From NCBI GenBank assembly GCA_037074705.1, contig CM073591.1, positions 92,973,532 to 93,037,531 on the forward strand: DNA of 64,000 nt. The letters run 5' to 3'. Shown in pieces: positions 33,864 to 46,289 of this stretch (positions within the stretch are counted from its first letter, which is position 1; every line of letters starts with the position of its first letter). The stretch comes from Zhengitettix transpicula. Taxonomy: Eukaryota > Arthropoda > Insecta > Orthoptera > Tetrigidae. The position numbers were made by a program, and so were the translations under genes. Under the pieces are notes generated by a model, which was not told the origin of the DNA, made no database searches, and worked only from the letters and a program-made list of their open reading frames with translations.

Positions 33864-36465
33864 CCGGATGATATGTGGTGTGGATCAATAACGAAACCAA
33901 ACGTATTTTTTTTCAGTCCAAGGAGTCAGAAATGAAGCAGAAGTAAGTGACAGTACATAAATGATAAAGGTTTCCGTAACGAATATTTAAATTCTAAGAA
34001 ATGAGTTGAAAAAATTGGTAATATCAATATCGTGTACATCAAAAATCAAACTGAGGCATCTTGGGCAATTACACAAATAACGTTAAAAATGTTTTTAAGT
34101 GACGTAAATGTCAAAGCTAAGATTTGTAGTAATTTGTTTATGGTCGGTAGAAAAATATGATGAAATTAAAAACACTGAAAATTCAGTATTACATTATGAA
34201 TATACATTCTTTAACAAAATAGGTGTAACATGTTTAAAATTCTTAGTATTACTGATTGTGTTCTATTTCTATTACCTGCCCAATATAAATAGTTTCGAAG
34301 CATGCTAAAATACTCGCCAGAGAAAGAGATTAAAATTAAATTTTGAATAAATTATTTATGTAATGATTAGGTCTGAAACATATTATTTTTCCAAAATATT
34401 GCTATTTCAGTATATTTCTCAGGCTGTTTAGTATGTAGCTGGATTATTCAAATATATATAATTAAAAATATAACAATAACAAATCAAGAGCAATTAATTT
34501 ATATTTTTACTGAGAGAATATTAAATATTATTTTATTTTAACGTCTGTTTCTAATTATAATAAGATACATTTAACGACCTGTTAACAGACATTTTTAAAA
34601 ATAAAAAAGTTATTAATCAAATACATTTTTGTCTAACAACTTTACGTTACGAGAACATATTTGTACCATATTTAGGCTGTGGTATTTGTCATAATGTTAT
34701 AAAATTATAATTAGTCTAATCGTCATAGCCAGAATGAGGAAACGGTTATAATATTAATAAACTCGTTTTTAATTGATAAAAAATTTAAATGCTGAATTTT
34801 TTTTCAATTATAAAATATAACGATTAATAACTAATATATCTTAAAGTTGAAATAATTTTGGGCTCTATGATTCAAAGGAATATTTCCGTAAATAATGTAA
34901 ACTGTAATAGAAATATAACAACTGATTTGTGTGTGACGTGCTTTACTTTGCTCTGATAAGAAATATCGTAAACACGGCTATTGTGGGCTATAAAATGAAT
35001 AAATAGGCTGACGATGCTTCTTGTGCCAGAGTTGCAAAACTGTCCCCGTGATGTACGAGGCGCTGCACCTCGCGCCACAAATACAGGCGTTTTTCCAGTT
35101 GCAGAATTGCCCCTGAGGGAACTATTCAGCAACAATATCCTGAACGCGTGCTGGATGAGTTTAAATTGGCCACTTATCTCCAGCGATGTACGTCTTATCC
35201 GATCTACCAGATTTATCAGTTTTTATTTCGGTAAATTATCGAACATTGCAGCAGCATTTCCGAGCGCGATATTTCAGTACGATGCAATTTATGGGGACTT
35301 TTCATTTAAAAATTACAAAGGGTAGAGGAAAAATTTATAGTTTGAACCGTATTTGTCTACCAATGACTGTCATGCTAATTATCCACGATTCTAATTTTTT
35401 AATGCCGTTATCAAATTTTTAGATGAATGTGAAATATTGCTGCACGACAATATTCGAACAGAAAAGAACTTTTTAAAACGTCTCCCTAACATAATTAAAA
35501 TACAGTGATTTATATGGAAAAATGACTCATTAAATGCACTAATTACTGAATTTTTAGAATTAGGATGTAATAATAAATGTTTAATTTTGTTATAGTATCA
35601 TACAACAACGCTTAAAATTTCAATCATAAAATCTCGTTATTGTGGTATAACAAATTAAGCAAATTAAAGTGTCAGATTCTGATGATTCATGGATAAGCCG
35701 TTATATTTACCAACAATACAAAAATATCATTTTAAACTGTTTTTCCTCACTAACTTCCAACAACACTTGATTACTCTTTATTAAAAATCTTACAATAAAA
35801 CTTAATTACATATGCAATTATTACCGTTGTGATATCTATTAATTACAATATAAATAAAATTATACACGTACTATAATGATCATAATCATTCATTTATTAT
35901 ATTAATAGTACGTGCCAACTATTTACAATGATTTGATTTTGGCCTAATAAACTTCTATAACAGTTTTGGATTTTAACTTTACGTTATAGCTTATTTGTAC
36001 GTCAAATTTGTAATTCAGATTCTTTCATAAAGGTGCTAAATAGGAGGTGTTGTGACATGCCATCGAGGTCACAATTTAATTTTACTTTATTTCTTTGAAA
36101 ATCTTAATTTGTTCGCGCAAGTAAAAATGTCTGTGACATTAACCTACTTGATGATTATATCTTTGACCGGAGACGCGACACTTGAGTATCGTTGGTTGTT
36201 GTTGAGTTAATCGAGTCGCCTTTATCCATTTTATTGTGCAGTTGTACTTCCAATATCCAAATTCTTATATGAGAGCTTAAATAACTTTTAAAAGTATAGA
36301 ATTATATACATATTCATGATACGCATGACATTCAATTTATACACTACTTTTAATCTATGTTATTTTAGTGTTTGAATTATTCTAGGTCCATATAGCATTA
36401 ATTCGTTGGATATTTCTCATCATTTATTAATTTTAAGTTACTCGTGTATGTTGGGACGAATGGTT

Positions 36466-36484
36466 TGACGTCACGTAGTGACGT
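36466..36484. promoter_or_regulatory. Perfect CRE palindrome pair
   Basis: TGACGTCA (36466-36473) is the consensus CREB/ATF site. The arms ACGTCAC (36468-36474) and GTGACGT (36478-36484) form a larger inverted repeat around GTA. Function is inferred from the motif only, and no gene start is visible nearby. Confidence 0.3.
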
Positions 36485-39400
36485 TACGGCTGATATCCCG
36501 TCGTGTGCGCTGCGAACCGTCCTATCCACTTGGGGGTTGTGGATATACCGACCGCTGGAACATACACGCCAACTTAAGTCGGTATCCTCCTCCTCTGTTA
36601 AAAGGAAAGTGTTGGTGGCAAAAGAATGTAAAAGAAAAGTTCGGTGGCGGCAATATTGATGAACACCCACCATCCCTGAGTTTAAGGTATTTAGCATATG
36701 ATCGGACCGAAGTCGTTTTCGCTTCAAGAGATTTCATTGTTAACTTTAAAGCAAATGTGTAATTGTGAAAAAAAAACACGGAGTGACATGAACGTTAATA
36801 GTTGGCTTGGTAATTGTATAGATATTTGTTTCTTTTTGAAAAGAATAACAAAACCCACAACAAGTTTTCGACGGATGGTGACTAAGAAGAAAAATGAAGT
36901 TAGGTCGGGCTTAAATGTGGTTATTAGATAACTGCAGTTTGATGAATAATGAACACTATTCTGTGCTGTTGACAATAAATTCCGTTTGTTCCTATAGATT
37001 ATGTTTGTTTCGTGAGTTGAAGTCGTGAATATCAGACGTTTTAACACATACGAGCCTATTTGTAATCACAAATAACACTAATAAGTAAATGCATTGACAC
37101 GACCGAATGAAAATTCCCATGTTTTAACAGACTCCTACAGTAAAATTGTGTGTCCTGATATATTGTTCGGACAACACGTTTTTGAGCAGCTAAAGTTTTG
37201 TCTTTGGACAGTGGAATCGAGCCTCGTATAAATTATTAATACAGGTGATTGTATGTATCTAGAAATCTTAATTGAAAACAGTACATTAGTTGATGAAGAT
37301 TGTTTTATAGAGAAATGAAGGATGTATCTGAATAAAAAGTTGACTACCAGGATTATAATTAAATAGAAATTATATCGAAAAATGTGAATAACATACTTTT
37401 TTTATCAACTTCATGTGTAATACACAGCGTTTCTCAAATATACGACACTCCTGATGTTCCGAAATAGAGACATTTTATGTCTACTGGTGCAACATAAAAA
37501 GAAGAGGGTAATTTGTCATCAGCTCCCCTTTTAGCTATCGTGCAGACCAGCGATTCCGTTTTATCGGCGTCAAAAAGGCCCGGCGCTGGTAAAGAACCAG
37601 GGGCTATTGATCACGGAGCGATGAAAACACGAAGCGCAACAGTCATTGATCAAACAGCGCCTCTGTCCAGCAAGACGAGATAAATTGAAACGCGCTGGGA
37701 CAACTCTGAACTCCATTTGGCTTAAAAGCGCTCAATTGGCTGGCTTTCATCCTGAGTTTTATGTGGGCTTTAATATGATTGATGGATAGCGGATGCCACG
37801 TGTAACCTTTGCCCTCGCCTTGACCTAGCCCAGCCTTTCCCTTTCACTGTTGCGAACAGAATTTATTCACGCCAATATTTCTCACCAAGCGACCATTGTG
37901 TCCGCTGAAACTGCTTTATGAAAAGCAGGAAGATAATTATAAGATGATTCACTCTTTCCTGAGTTTCGAACTTTCACGGGAGTAATGCGCTTCTTTCACT
38001 AACCATATGAGAATTTTATTTGTACACCTAGTAACTCATTAATTACAATTTTTGGCCTTTTATTAATGTTTACCATTTTTAAGACTTATGTGAATCTTTT
38101 ACCGTCTCGTTTACGTATTAATCCTTTATACCTTGTTTTTTTTCAATTTTAATATTTTTTTATGCAAAAATTGTCCATTTTATGCATTTCCTCATTTACA
38201 TGTTTATTAATATTGTACTTTGTCATTATTTGTGGATTTATATATTTTCATATCTATGAATGTAATGGTTCTTTGACCTGCGTGATTTTATCAGTAGAAT
38301 CATAATTAAATAAATAAAGCTGTATCTCATAATTGTTGAATACGCCTACATTTTAGCGAAAGATAATCTCGATTGTTTAATTTAGAAAAATCCTTCTTGT
38401 TTGAGATTTTCATTTGGCAGTAAATTTAAGAAATAGTCGAGGCTCCGGTTACGTGATTAGAGTTGGAAATTTAAAGGATTGTAATAAGCAACTTCAGCAA
38501 TGAACATACTTGTTCGGGCATTTACTGATCCAAATGGAAAAATCTGTCTGTAATCGAGGTAATTTTAAAATCACTTAAATAATAATGTTCATAATGTAAA
38601 GTATTTTTCAATATCACTTTAATATTAATTAACCTCCAAAATTAATTCTGTACAATATTTTTAATTTTAATGTCAGGCGCAGGAATAAATTGAGCCCACC
38701 TTAGAGAAAATAAAAATGTTGTCAATGAGAGAATCATGGCGATCTTATTTCCACCCCACTGTACGTAATAGACTGCTTCTGCTTTTTTGTTAATTGTCAT
38801 GTGAAGTGCAGGTTTCACCGAAAATTGAAATTTCTTATAGTTAAAATGGATGTGAGTGGTAACCGAGATGTAGAAAATGCTTCACCATCTCATTTTCCTG
38901 TTAACATATTCGCTTCAATTACATTGATATATTTAATATAAAAAGCCTTATAGAAGGTTCTATAGAGTTCTAATTTGCTCTACTTGGACTTAAATGCCAT
39001 CCGGGCAGCCACTGATTGGACACATGAATTCGACACCAGTCTCGAGATATTTTATTTTAAAAACGTACATATCAATACGTTTGATGTACGGTAACCGTGG
39101 AAACTGACTACTAATCTTCATAACGTAACTTCAGAACAAGCTTTTCAGTCGGACCTAGTCTTAAGTGGTTTTAAATATTAAGTGCCGAAACGTAGCGCTG
39201 TTAAATATTGTTTTGATTTATAATTATATTTAATAATGAAGTCTTAATTAGTGGTTTAATATATATTATTATAGTCATGATAAACTGAGTAACATTAAAA
39301 TACTATATCTGCATAAAATGAAATATTGAATACAGTTCCAAAACAAAATTTTGTAGTTTTTAGCAATTGAGGTCTCGTAAGGGAGTTCTATTTTTCAGAA

Positions 39401-39964
39401 AGACATAGATATTTGTAATTTTTAAATTTGTTTCCAGTTGGGATAAAATTCTTGTTAAATTGTAAATATCCCGTTCCTCAGAATATTGGACAGGTTACTT
39501 TTTATTTCTAGCTAATCATCATGTCGGGGGAAACTCTGGTCCAATTTGGGAGCACGTATCTTGTATAATTCTTCTGAAGTATAGAATGATACACCTGAGA
39601 CGTTGGCAGCAGTTGGAGTGCGCGTGTACGCGTGTAGAGCGACGAAGCGGGAAAGCGCGTTTGCATGCGCCGCGAGGCGTACTTCCACCTCAGTCTTGTT
39701 TGCCTCCAGTCAGCAGAATTCCTGCCCTCGCCTCAATCTCTGCTCTCTACCTGGAATGCTGCCTGCAATTTTGCACTTGTCTCGCTGGTCTAGCTTGAGC
39801 TCTTTGTTGACACGCTGAATTGCCGCTGCGGAAATGGCGTAATGCCTGCACATACAAAGTAAAGCGAGGAAATCTCGTTGAAAACTGTTTCCACAGAAAT
39901 ATAATTCGTTTAATAAAATGGCTCATGGAGCCAAAACACAGTCAAAATACAGTGGTAAAATAAA

Positions 39965-40008
39965 TACCACACAAAGTTTCTGCAAACTTTGTTGTGTTCT
40001 TCAGGTGT
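39965..40008 (-). repeat. CTGAAGA..GAAAC motif, copy B
   Basis: The minus strand reads CACCTGAAGAACACAACAAA, GTTTGCAGAAACTTTGTGTG, then GTATT. It keeps the CTGAAGA and GAAAC blocks best of the four copies. Confidence 0.5.
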
Positions 40009-41795
40009 TGATACTAGTTGAGATCTGGCTAATATCAGCATCTGAAGAAAGCGCCGTTTACATATTTTATGACCTTATTTTGTCTGATCATTGGGTCTTT
40101 GTTACTTTAAACTTATTCAGAAGTTTTATAAATTTCGATAATTCATTTCAGAAAAATGAGACACTGGTCAGTTAAGCAAGTAGTGACCACCATTGGTCTA
40201 ATGGTCGTTGAGTTTTCATAGATAAAATAATCAAATAATTATTTTTATTTATTAGAAATAATAATAAGAAAATATACTACAAAACAACATTGATAATTAA
40301 GATACATTGTTTGAAAGTGGAATTCTTGGACTCGGTTATGTGCGGCAGTTTTCTAATGCATAATTTAACAAACTTTACTTTGTCAAGTCTTTATCGGTGT
40401 AGTTGCTGTATAAACAGATCTCGGATTTCAACGCGGGTACAACAGTGTTTGACATTATATGTAGTCATTAATACCTACAAACAGTCCGGACCTCTAATTT
40501 ATGGACATAAAAAAGTCGTCGTAGTCAGATTTGTTCCTCATTATGATACAGTTTATTATCTAACAGCGGACGGCGATAGAATATTTACCATATAATATTT
40601 CAATTTATCGCAAATAGATCTCGCATTTCTAGACAATAACTTTAGAAAATACTTTTGGATGTAAACTCATTCTTTGTAAAAGTTGCAACATCATGATAAA
40701 CTTCCCCGAATAGAATGACATTTAGTGTACAAACGGCCAGTGTCGATAAATATCACCGATGACAATTGAATACCTGTCGAAATCAGTATTTTGATAAACC
40801 AATGAGTGCTGATATACGACGTGGCGCGGAATCGAAGATATTTTTAATGCGTGTCTGAGGAGTGCACCCGTACGATAAAAGAGGGCGACATTTCAGAAAG
40901 TTACGGAGTTTGAAAGGGAAGAATAATCGGCCTTCATGAAGGAGGGTTTTCTTATCGTGCAATAACAGCTGGAGCGTAACTGCAGCACGGGGATGCGGGT
41001 ATGGAAAGAGTGGGTTCAAGAGAAACTGTACAACTCTGAAATCCGGGAGTGGACGCCGAAATGTGACGTCAGCAAGGGATGATAGGTACCTGGTCCGCAT
41101 TGCGGTGACGGTTGCACGGTTGGCAGAAGATTGGTACACTGCTTAAAGTATATAATTGAGTGTTACAAAAATTCGTCGACGTCTAAATTCCTACACATAA
41201 GATTCTTTTGTCGCAAAATCATCGGCGCCTCCTGCTAAAATGAGTTAATGGATATAGACTGACGAGCAGATTGACAAGAAGTGTTTTTTCTTTGTGGTTA
41301 ATCCTGGTTTCATTTGGGGTTCAGTGAAGCCCTCATCCCTGTTAGACTCTATACTGGCGAAGGTCACCTACTGGGGTGCGTTATCAAACGTCATAGTGGA
41401 CGAACCCACAGCGTTATGGTCTCGGGTGCAATTGTGTATCATTGACCATCTCATCTGATACAAGTTTAGGGTAATATTAACAGAAACCGAAAAATCAGTT
41501 AAATTATGGAGCCCTTAGTCTTTACCTTCCTTCAAGACATTCCTGGAGTATTTCAACAGGATAATTCCCGTCCACGTATTGCAAGGAATTTTCATGATTT
41601 GTTTGTCACAACAGATACAGCTTCCTTGGTCTGCCTAATTGCGGGATATGTAGCCGATTGAACATGTGAGATATTTCGTCGTGATCTTCGTCCCACCGCT
41701 GCTACACATAAACTTTGTCTTCGCATGTACAGCAATCTGGAATGCTTTTCCACAGGAACTCATTAAAAAATCTGTTTTATTCTATGCCACGACAT

Positions 41796-42883
41796 TGTAA
41801 TATTCAAATAAATACGTTTTTAATTTATATTTTATTTAAATGAATTTATTTAATGGATTTGCCCCACGATGGGCGCCATTATGTAATAATCAAATAAATA
41901 GGTCGTTTAATTTATTTTTATTAAATGAATTTACCTCACGTGAAGCGTCAAAATGTGATAATTAAATGGAAGGCTTTTATTAAATGAAAAGATCGAAATT
42001 GACAAACAAAATATTTATTTTGTTTTGTGGCAATCACTCAAAAATAAATACAATTTAAAATATTAAATATCAGGGTCTTCACTGGGTTTGATAATGGACA
42101 CAACAATTTGATTTAAAAATCTTATTAACAAACAAATCACATTTACCTAAACAATACGTCGATAGGAATAAACTAAAAATAAAATAAATTAACTTGAAAA
42201 TTAAAATATAACGAAATTAAAAAGTAAAAAGATTAACTCTGATTAACAATTTAAAATAGAACTAAATCTGACTTCTATCTTTTAATTACGTTTACTTATA
42301 TCATTATTTTGTAATTTGTTACTCACATCTGTCCAGCTGGTTCCAGCATCTCTTTTCTTTTCGGAAATACATTATTGCAAAAAAAATTTACACTGATTAT
42401 AGTATCGGCTCACAGATTTTACACTCTTTAAGTCAACCTTGATAGGCTCCCAGGAACTTGGATGATCCTCCTTTTTGTCTGCTATCTGATGACCGCTTGG
42501 GACTTAAAACTGCAACATTACTATTCCTGGCTGGCTATGGACGTAAACTGCTGACTTCCTTTCCTGTCCGACTACCAACGTAAAACTGCTTTTACTTAGC
42601 AAGTTTCGATGTAATGCTTCCGTGAATGTTTTTACTTTGTGTTCAACTCACAACTTTGTTTAATAATAATACATTAAACCACGGTAAGTCTCTGCTCTAG
42701 TATCATTCGTTCCGTTCTCTTAGCGCTCTCCAGTTTTAGCGAACATACACCATTTTGACTTTCCGACAAAGTAACAGGACCCGACTACATTGTTGTTTTG
42801 GAAGCTCCTGCCGCTATAATGGATTTCTCAAACAATTTAAACCTTATTAAAACCAATTAATGTCCTAATTAATTGGCATTACA
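41796..42883 (-). mobile_element. Solo LTR (copy 3) inserted in the Tc1 gene
   Basis: On the minus strand it starts TGTAATGCCAATTAATTAGG and ends ATTACA at 41796. The 4-bp flanks are ACAT (left) and ACGT (right). Removing the LTR and one flank rejoins the Tc1 codons for SMPRR and IKALI, so ACGT was the target and one copy has mutated. At the 3' end the LTR terminus is iterated: TGTAATATTC (41796), TGTAATAATC (41882) and TGTGATAATT (41954) each start a 70-90 bp unit. No coding sequence is present. Confidence 0.75.
41861..41878 (-). other. tRNA-Lys-like primer-binding site inside the LTR end
   Basis: The plus strand GCCCCACGATGGGCGCCA differs at one base from the 3' end of insect tRNA-Lys (GCCCCACGTTGGGCGCCA, from memory). 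On the element strand it is TGGCGCCCATCGTGGGGC, placed three bases after ATTACA, the correct spot for a PBS. A worn copy (ACCTCACGTGAAGCGTCA) lies at 41933-41950, and another (GCCCCACGTTGTGGAAGCCA) at 48745-48764 in copy 4. Confidence 0.6.
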
Positions 42884-42932
42884 ACGTATAAAAGCTCTTA
42901 TTGCAGAACGTGGTGGCTTCACAAAATATTGA

Positions 42933-44944
42933 TATTTGGCGCGTACCATCGGTTTGTTTTTTATAATTTTAATCGTTTACATGTATCAGCACAGGTCGTT
43001 TATACATTATATTTAATTAATTGGGAGAAGTCCTCCGTGGTTGTAGCAAATTTTAAAAACATGAGTTTATGATTTCAATCTACACTCCCAGAAGAATTGA
43101 AACAATCGTACCAGTACCAAATAGTGAATATATAATCAATTTACTCCACGTACTTTCATCCGTAAGGTAACCTCCAACCATGATTAATAATATTTATTAT
43201 ATTTACTAAGTTTTGGAAAATAATTTTATATATTACTTGATAATTAGATATTAAAATCAAAACGAGGGGCATAAAGTATAGTGTTATAGACGAAAAGTGC
43301 GCTAAAAACGATTCTAATCACAAAATATGAAAGAATTTTTTTTTCGAAAAATAAATCCAGAGTAATTTATAATTAGATAATTTAACCAAATAAAACAGAA
43401 AATTGGGTGATAATATACCACAAAACGCTCCTCGATTCATTGTTACTTTCGCCAGCCAAGAGGAACAAGGATTCCTGAAACGTTGTGTGGTACTTATATT
43501 ATCACTTAATTTTGTCTGATATTTGACTATTTTATCTAATGAATATATTTTTAAACGTATTATATTTTAACTCCAGGAATGAAAATAATAAATGTATCCC
43601 TTTGCAAAACCTATATCTGCATAAAGTAATATTTATATAATATTGAGCAGACGACGAAAAACATAGCTTCCTTAAATTACGTTCACGTATTTGACTTTAG
43701 CATATTTGGTTCTCTCATTCGGCTACCGGCACGTAGTGTCACGGTAAAAATTCAGATTGTAATGAAAAAATAAACAAAAACTAGACAGTAAAATTGTGTT
43801 GTGAATAAAGCTGATTAGCGAGTGCTGCGGGCTAGTATACGCGCTAGTAGCCACGTCTACTGTTTATTGAGTAGAGGAATTCACGTCGTTTTTCCGGGAT
43901 GACCATGTTCATCTGGGATCATCAAAACACAGCAACGGAACACGGCTCTGTGTATTTTTTTTGGGGGAAATATCATCGAAGCTGCGGTATTAACGATGAA
44001 GGGAAATGGTAGATCCTATTCATACCTGCATTTCGTTGATGTCAATCATAGATACATCCAGAGCAGCTGTAGATATGTATTTGTTAATTAAATTGGACAA
44101 ACAGTCCGGTGGCATATACTTAAATAAATTGTCTTATGTACGTATTACTCTATTGTAGCTAACGTAATAAGAATCAATATTCCTTAGTAAAATTTATACC
44201 CTGTAATTATTCGCTGAATATATTAACTTAATAACGGTTTGTCATATCACTTCACGTGCGATTAAATATTTATAATGGATAATTAGCTTTTAATATTAAT
44301 TTGTTTGTTGAGGGAAAATATTTCACTTTCGACGTTTTTAAGATTTATCTCAAAATTATTTTATTGAAGAAAACTTTCACCAAACAATCCGACAGGAAAA
44401 ATATTACAGGTTTTGATTGCCTTATTAAGGAATGAATAATTGCAAAAAACTGCTTTTCCTTTCCACAATTTATTTTGATTTGTTTTAACTGGGATTTTGG
44501 GTTTTTTAGCTAATTTTTATCGTTGACTTTTGTCACGCAACCCCATAAATAAAATTTTAAAACATAAGCAGCCTATATTTTATTTGATAATTCTTTCGAT
44601 AGAATGCCAAAATAGATTTTAACTCACCAAAGTTAAGTATGCCCCGTCCTTAAATTTCGAGCTCCTCTGTTTTTAATAATTCGTTATGAAACGTTGGCAA
44701 TTCTACGCTTTTAGGGTATTGAAATTTACCTGATGCATGCACATAAGTTTATTGTTGAAATATATTCTTAAGTATAAGTATTTCGTTACCTTGGAATTTG
44801 TTCCTCGACTACACTATACTCAGTCTCAATTATCACTATTTGTCTTGTAAACGAGTAGAGCTGCTTTTATTACCGATAATTCCCTTTTTAACCAAACAAT
44901 TGACTGAATACAGGTTAATAATAAAAATTTCGATCTTTCTTTAT
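42933..44944. other. AT-rich stretch
   Basis: Beyond the GAAACGTT palindrome at 43407 I recognise nothing. The 3' terminus of the Tc1 element should lie in the first few hundred bases, but I could not fix it. A mildly GC-rich patch lies at 43800-43960. Confidence 0.4.
43407..43505. repeat. Palindromic double copy of the GAAACGTT motif (copy C)
   Basis: The right half reads AGAGGAACAAGGATTCCTGA, AACGTTGTGTGGTAC. The left half is a diverged reverse complement (GTACCACA-like end as TATACCACAAAACG). Outer arms GTGATAATATA..CCACA and TGTGGTACTTATATTATCAC pair with a small bulge. The motif therefore sits head to head with itself. Confidence 0.6.
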
Positions 44945-45610
44945 CCTTCTGTAGATAATTAAGTTGTCCGCGAAAAGTCAAACTCAATTTTAAATTGTTT
45001 GGAAAATAGTTTATAAATATTTGAAAGAGTAATTGCCCACTTTCAGAACCTTGGGGATGCCATTACATTAAAATCCGTCTAGCCGTAATTTTTCGTCTAT
45101 TTTTAATTTTTGATATTTTTTGCATAAAATTAATATTCCGTTAGTAACTCATTTAGTAATTAGATTATATTTCAGATTAGATTAGATTGATTATTCATTC
45201 CATTAGTCCTCGGTCGAGGACATATGATACGTCATAATATAAAATTACATGAAAATAATATATTATTACCATTACAAAGTTTAAAAAACAATGTACTTCA
45301 CAAAAAATGATGTAATTTAAAACTACGTTAAATATATTACTATAACAGTAATAATTAATAAAAGAAATGATAATTATATTAATTAATCTTCAATTTATCC
45401 AATACGTTTCTGTGACTTACATCAAAGGCTTTGCCAAAGTCTACGATTATCCCATCTATTTTACCCCTCTATCCAATTAATCAGATAACTCCCGAAATAA
45501 ATTTATCAATTGACTGTCACAGCTGAACCATTCCTGGAAACCATGTTATCCGTCGTGTTCATCCGTCTTGCTTGTAGGTACTCTATACTCTTATATATTT
45601 ACAATCGAAG
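44945..45610 (-). pseudogene. CR1/L2-type LINE reverse transcriptase remnant
   Basis: On the minus strand, from about 45540, it reads GFQEWFSCDSQLINLFREL then IVDFGKAFDVSHRNVLDKLK. This matches the RT palm segment HGFR.G.SC..QL......D.......LDF.KAFD.V.H..L..KL. After an interruption, at 45066 and onwards, GIPQGSESGQLLFQIFINYF (one frameshift) matches G.PQGS.LGPLLF.IFINDL. The motifs are in the right order but farther apart than usual, because another retroposon end sits between them. The YADD catalytic block was not found. It is dead. Confidence 0.65.
45158..45375 (-). mobile_element. Retroposon 3' end with TCTAA tail nested in the RT remnant
   Basis: The minus strand reads ATATGTCCTCGACCGAGGAC, TAATGGAATGAATAATC, then repeated TCTAA units (45161-45192). 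It separates the KAFD and PQGS parts of the RT remnant. The tail style is that of a non-LTR retroposon. The 5' border is a guess based on where RT similarity resumes. Confidence 0.4.
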
Positions 45611-45619
45611 CAAGTATTG

Positions 45620-46289
45620 CATTAAAAGCTTGAAAATTCAACTAACAATGCGAATTGAATTTAGATATATATAGTTAATTACAAACTAAGTTTCATAGAT
45701 GTTGTGCTCTCCAATTGAGGTTCAATACGGGAGAAGGCGAGTGCTTTAGCAAGTATTTTTTTATATGTAAAATTGTTTTTTACGAACTAGGAATTATCTA
45801 AATAAGAGTCATCATTCATCTAAAAAAATTCCAAAACATGTTGCATAATTTGGAAGGAATTACACCGTTGCTCAAGACTTCATGTTGCGATTTTTAGCTG
45901 TGTGTGAACTGTAATTGGTAAATATCGTTCGTGTAAAAATTAATTTTTGAAATCGTTTCGAATATTGTAAATAATTTAATCAATGTTCAATTTGCATACG
46001 ACGAAGGTCAAATGAACTCTGTTTTAATAGCTCTGCCTTTTATAATAATTTTAAGCATAAGCATAGGGATACTTGATGTTGTTCAGGTACATACTTCAGA
46101 TGATTCAATAACGGTGGACAGTCTACCATCAAGGTTGAACATGATATTTTGTACAAATCAATATGAATATGAAAATTAGTTTATTATTGCGTATTTTCGT
46201 CGTCCCATAATTCACATGGCATTTCTTGCATCAATAAAGTAACGATTCTTTGCGCACCAATTATTTCTTCATCAAAAGTTTCTAGCTCA
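45620..46289. other. AT-rich stretch, nothing recognised
   Basis: It may include more of the decayed CR1-like element to its left, since the minus-strand 5' part of the RT would lie here. No motif is legible. Confidence 0.35.

Larger units (their letters stand above)
33864..40783. other. Long stretch without recognised genes, with GC-richer islands
   Basis: AT-rich DNA is punctuated by GC-richer blocks at about 35010-35330, 36440-36760, 37520-37880 and 39590-39880. All are short of credible exons. Overlapping open frames on both strands at 36398-36779 show the effect of composition, not coding. Block 37520-37880 has no open frame yet is complex, which favours regulatory or old repeat DNA over an exon. 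Confidence 0.35.
40800..42932 (+). pseudogene. Tc1-type transposase, dead and split by a solo LTR
   Basis: Scattered frames give an N-terminal helix-turn-helix part (ERGRIIGLHEGGFSYRAI near 40905). A mid part follows (GFSEALIPVRLYTGEGHLLG then CVIKRHSGRTHSVMV, about 41320-41430). Then come FQQDNSRPRIARNFHDL (about 41550) and LPWSA..PIEHV (41621-41670). After the LTR, IKALIAERGGFTKY closes the gene with TGA at 42932. This is the order of a Tc1 (DD34E) transposase. The first catalytic Asp block (SDES in relatives) has become Cys-Gly-stop-Ser. The second Asp and the Glu codons remain about 97 nt apart, but in different frames. Many stops and shifts show it is long dead. I could not define its terminal inverted repeats. 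Confidence 0.75.

Noticed and set aside
36398..36779. Five overlapping frames of 71-109 codons
   Set aside because: All frames of both strands are open at once, which reflects local composition. No domain, start context or splice signal favours one.
38690..38780. Sequence CCACCCCACTGTAC resembling a Tc1/mariner terminus
   Set aside because: No matching inverted end or transposase remnant was found nearby.
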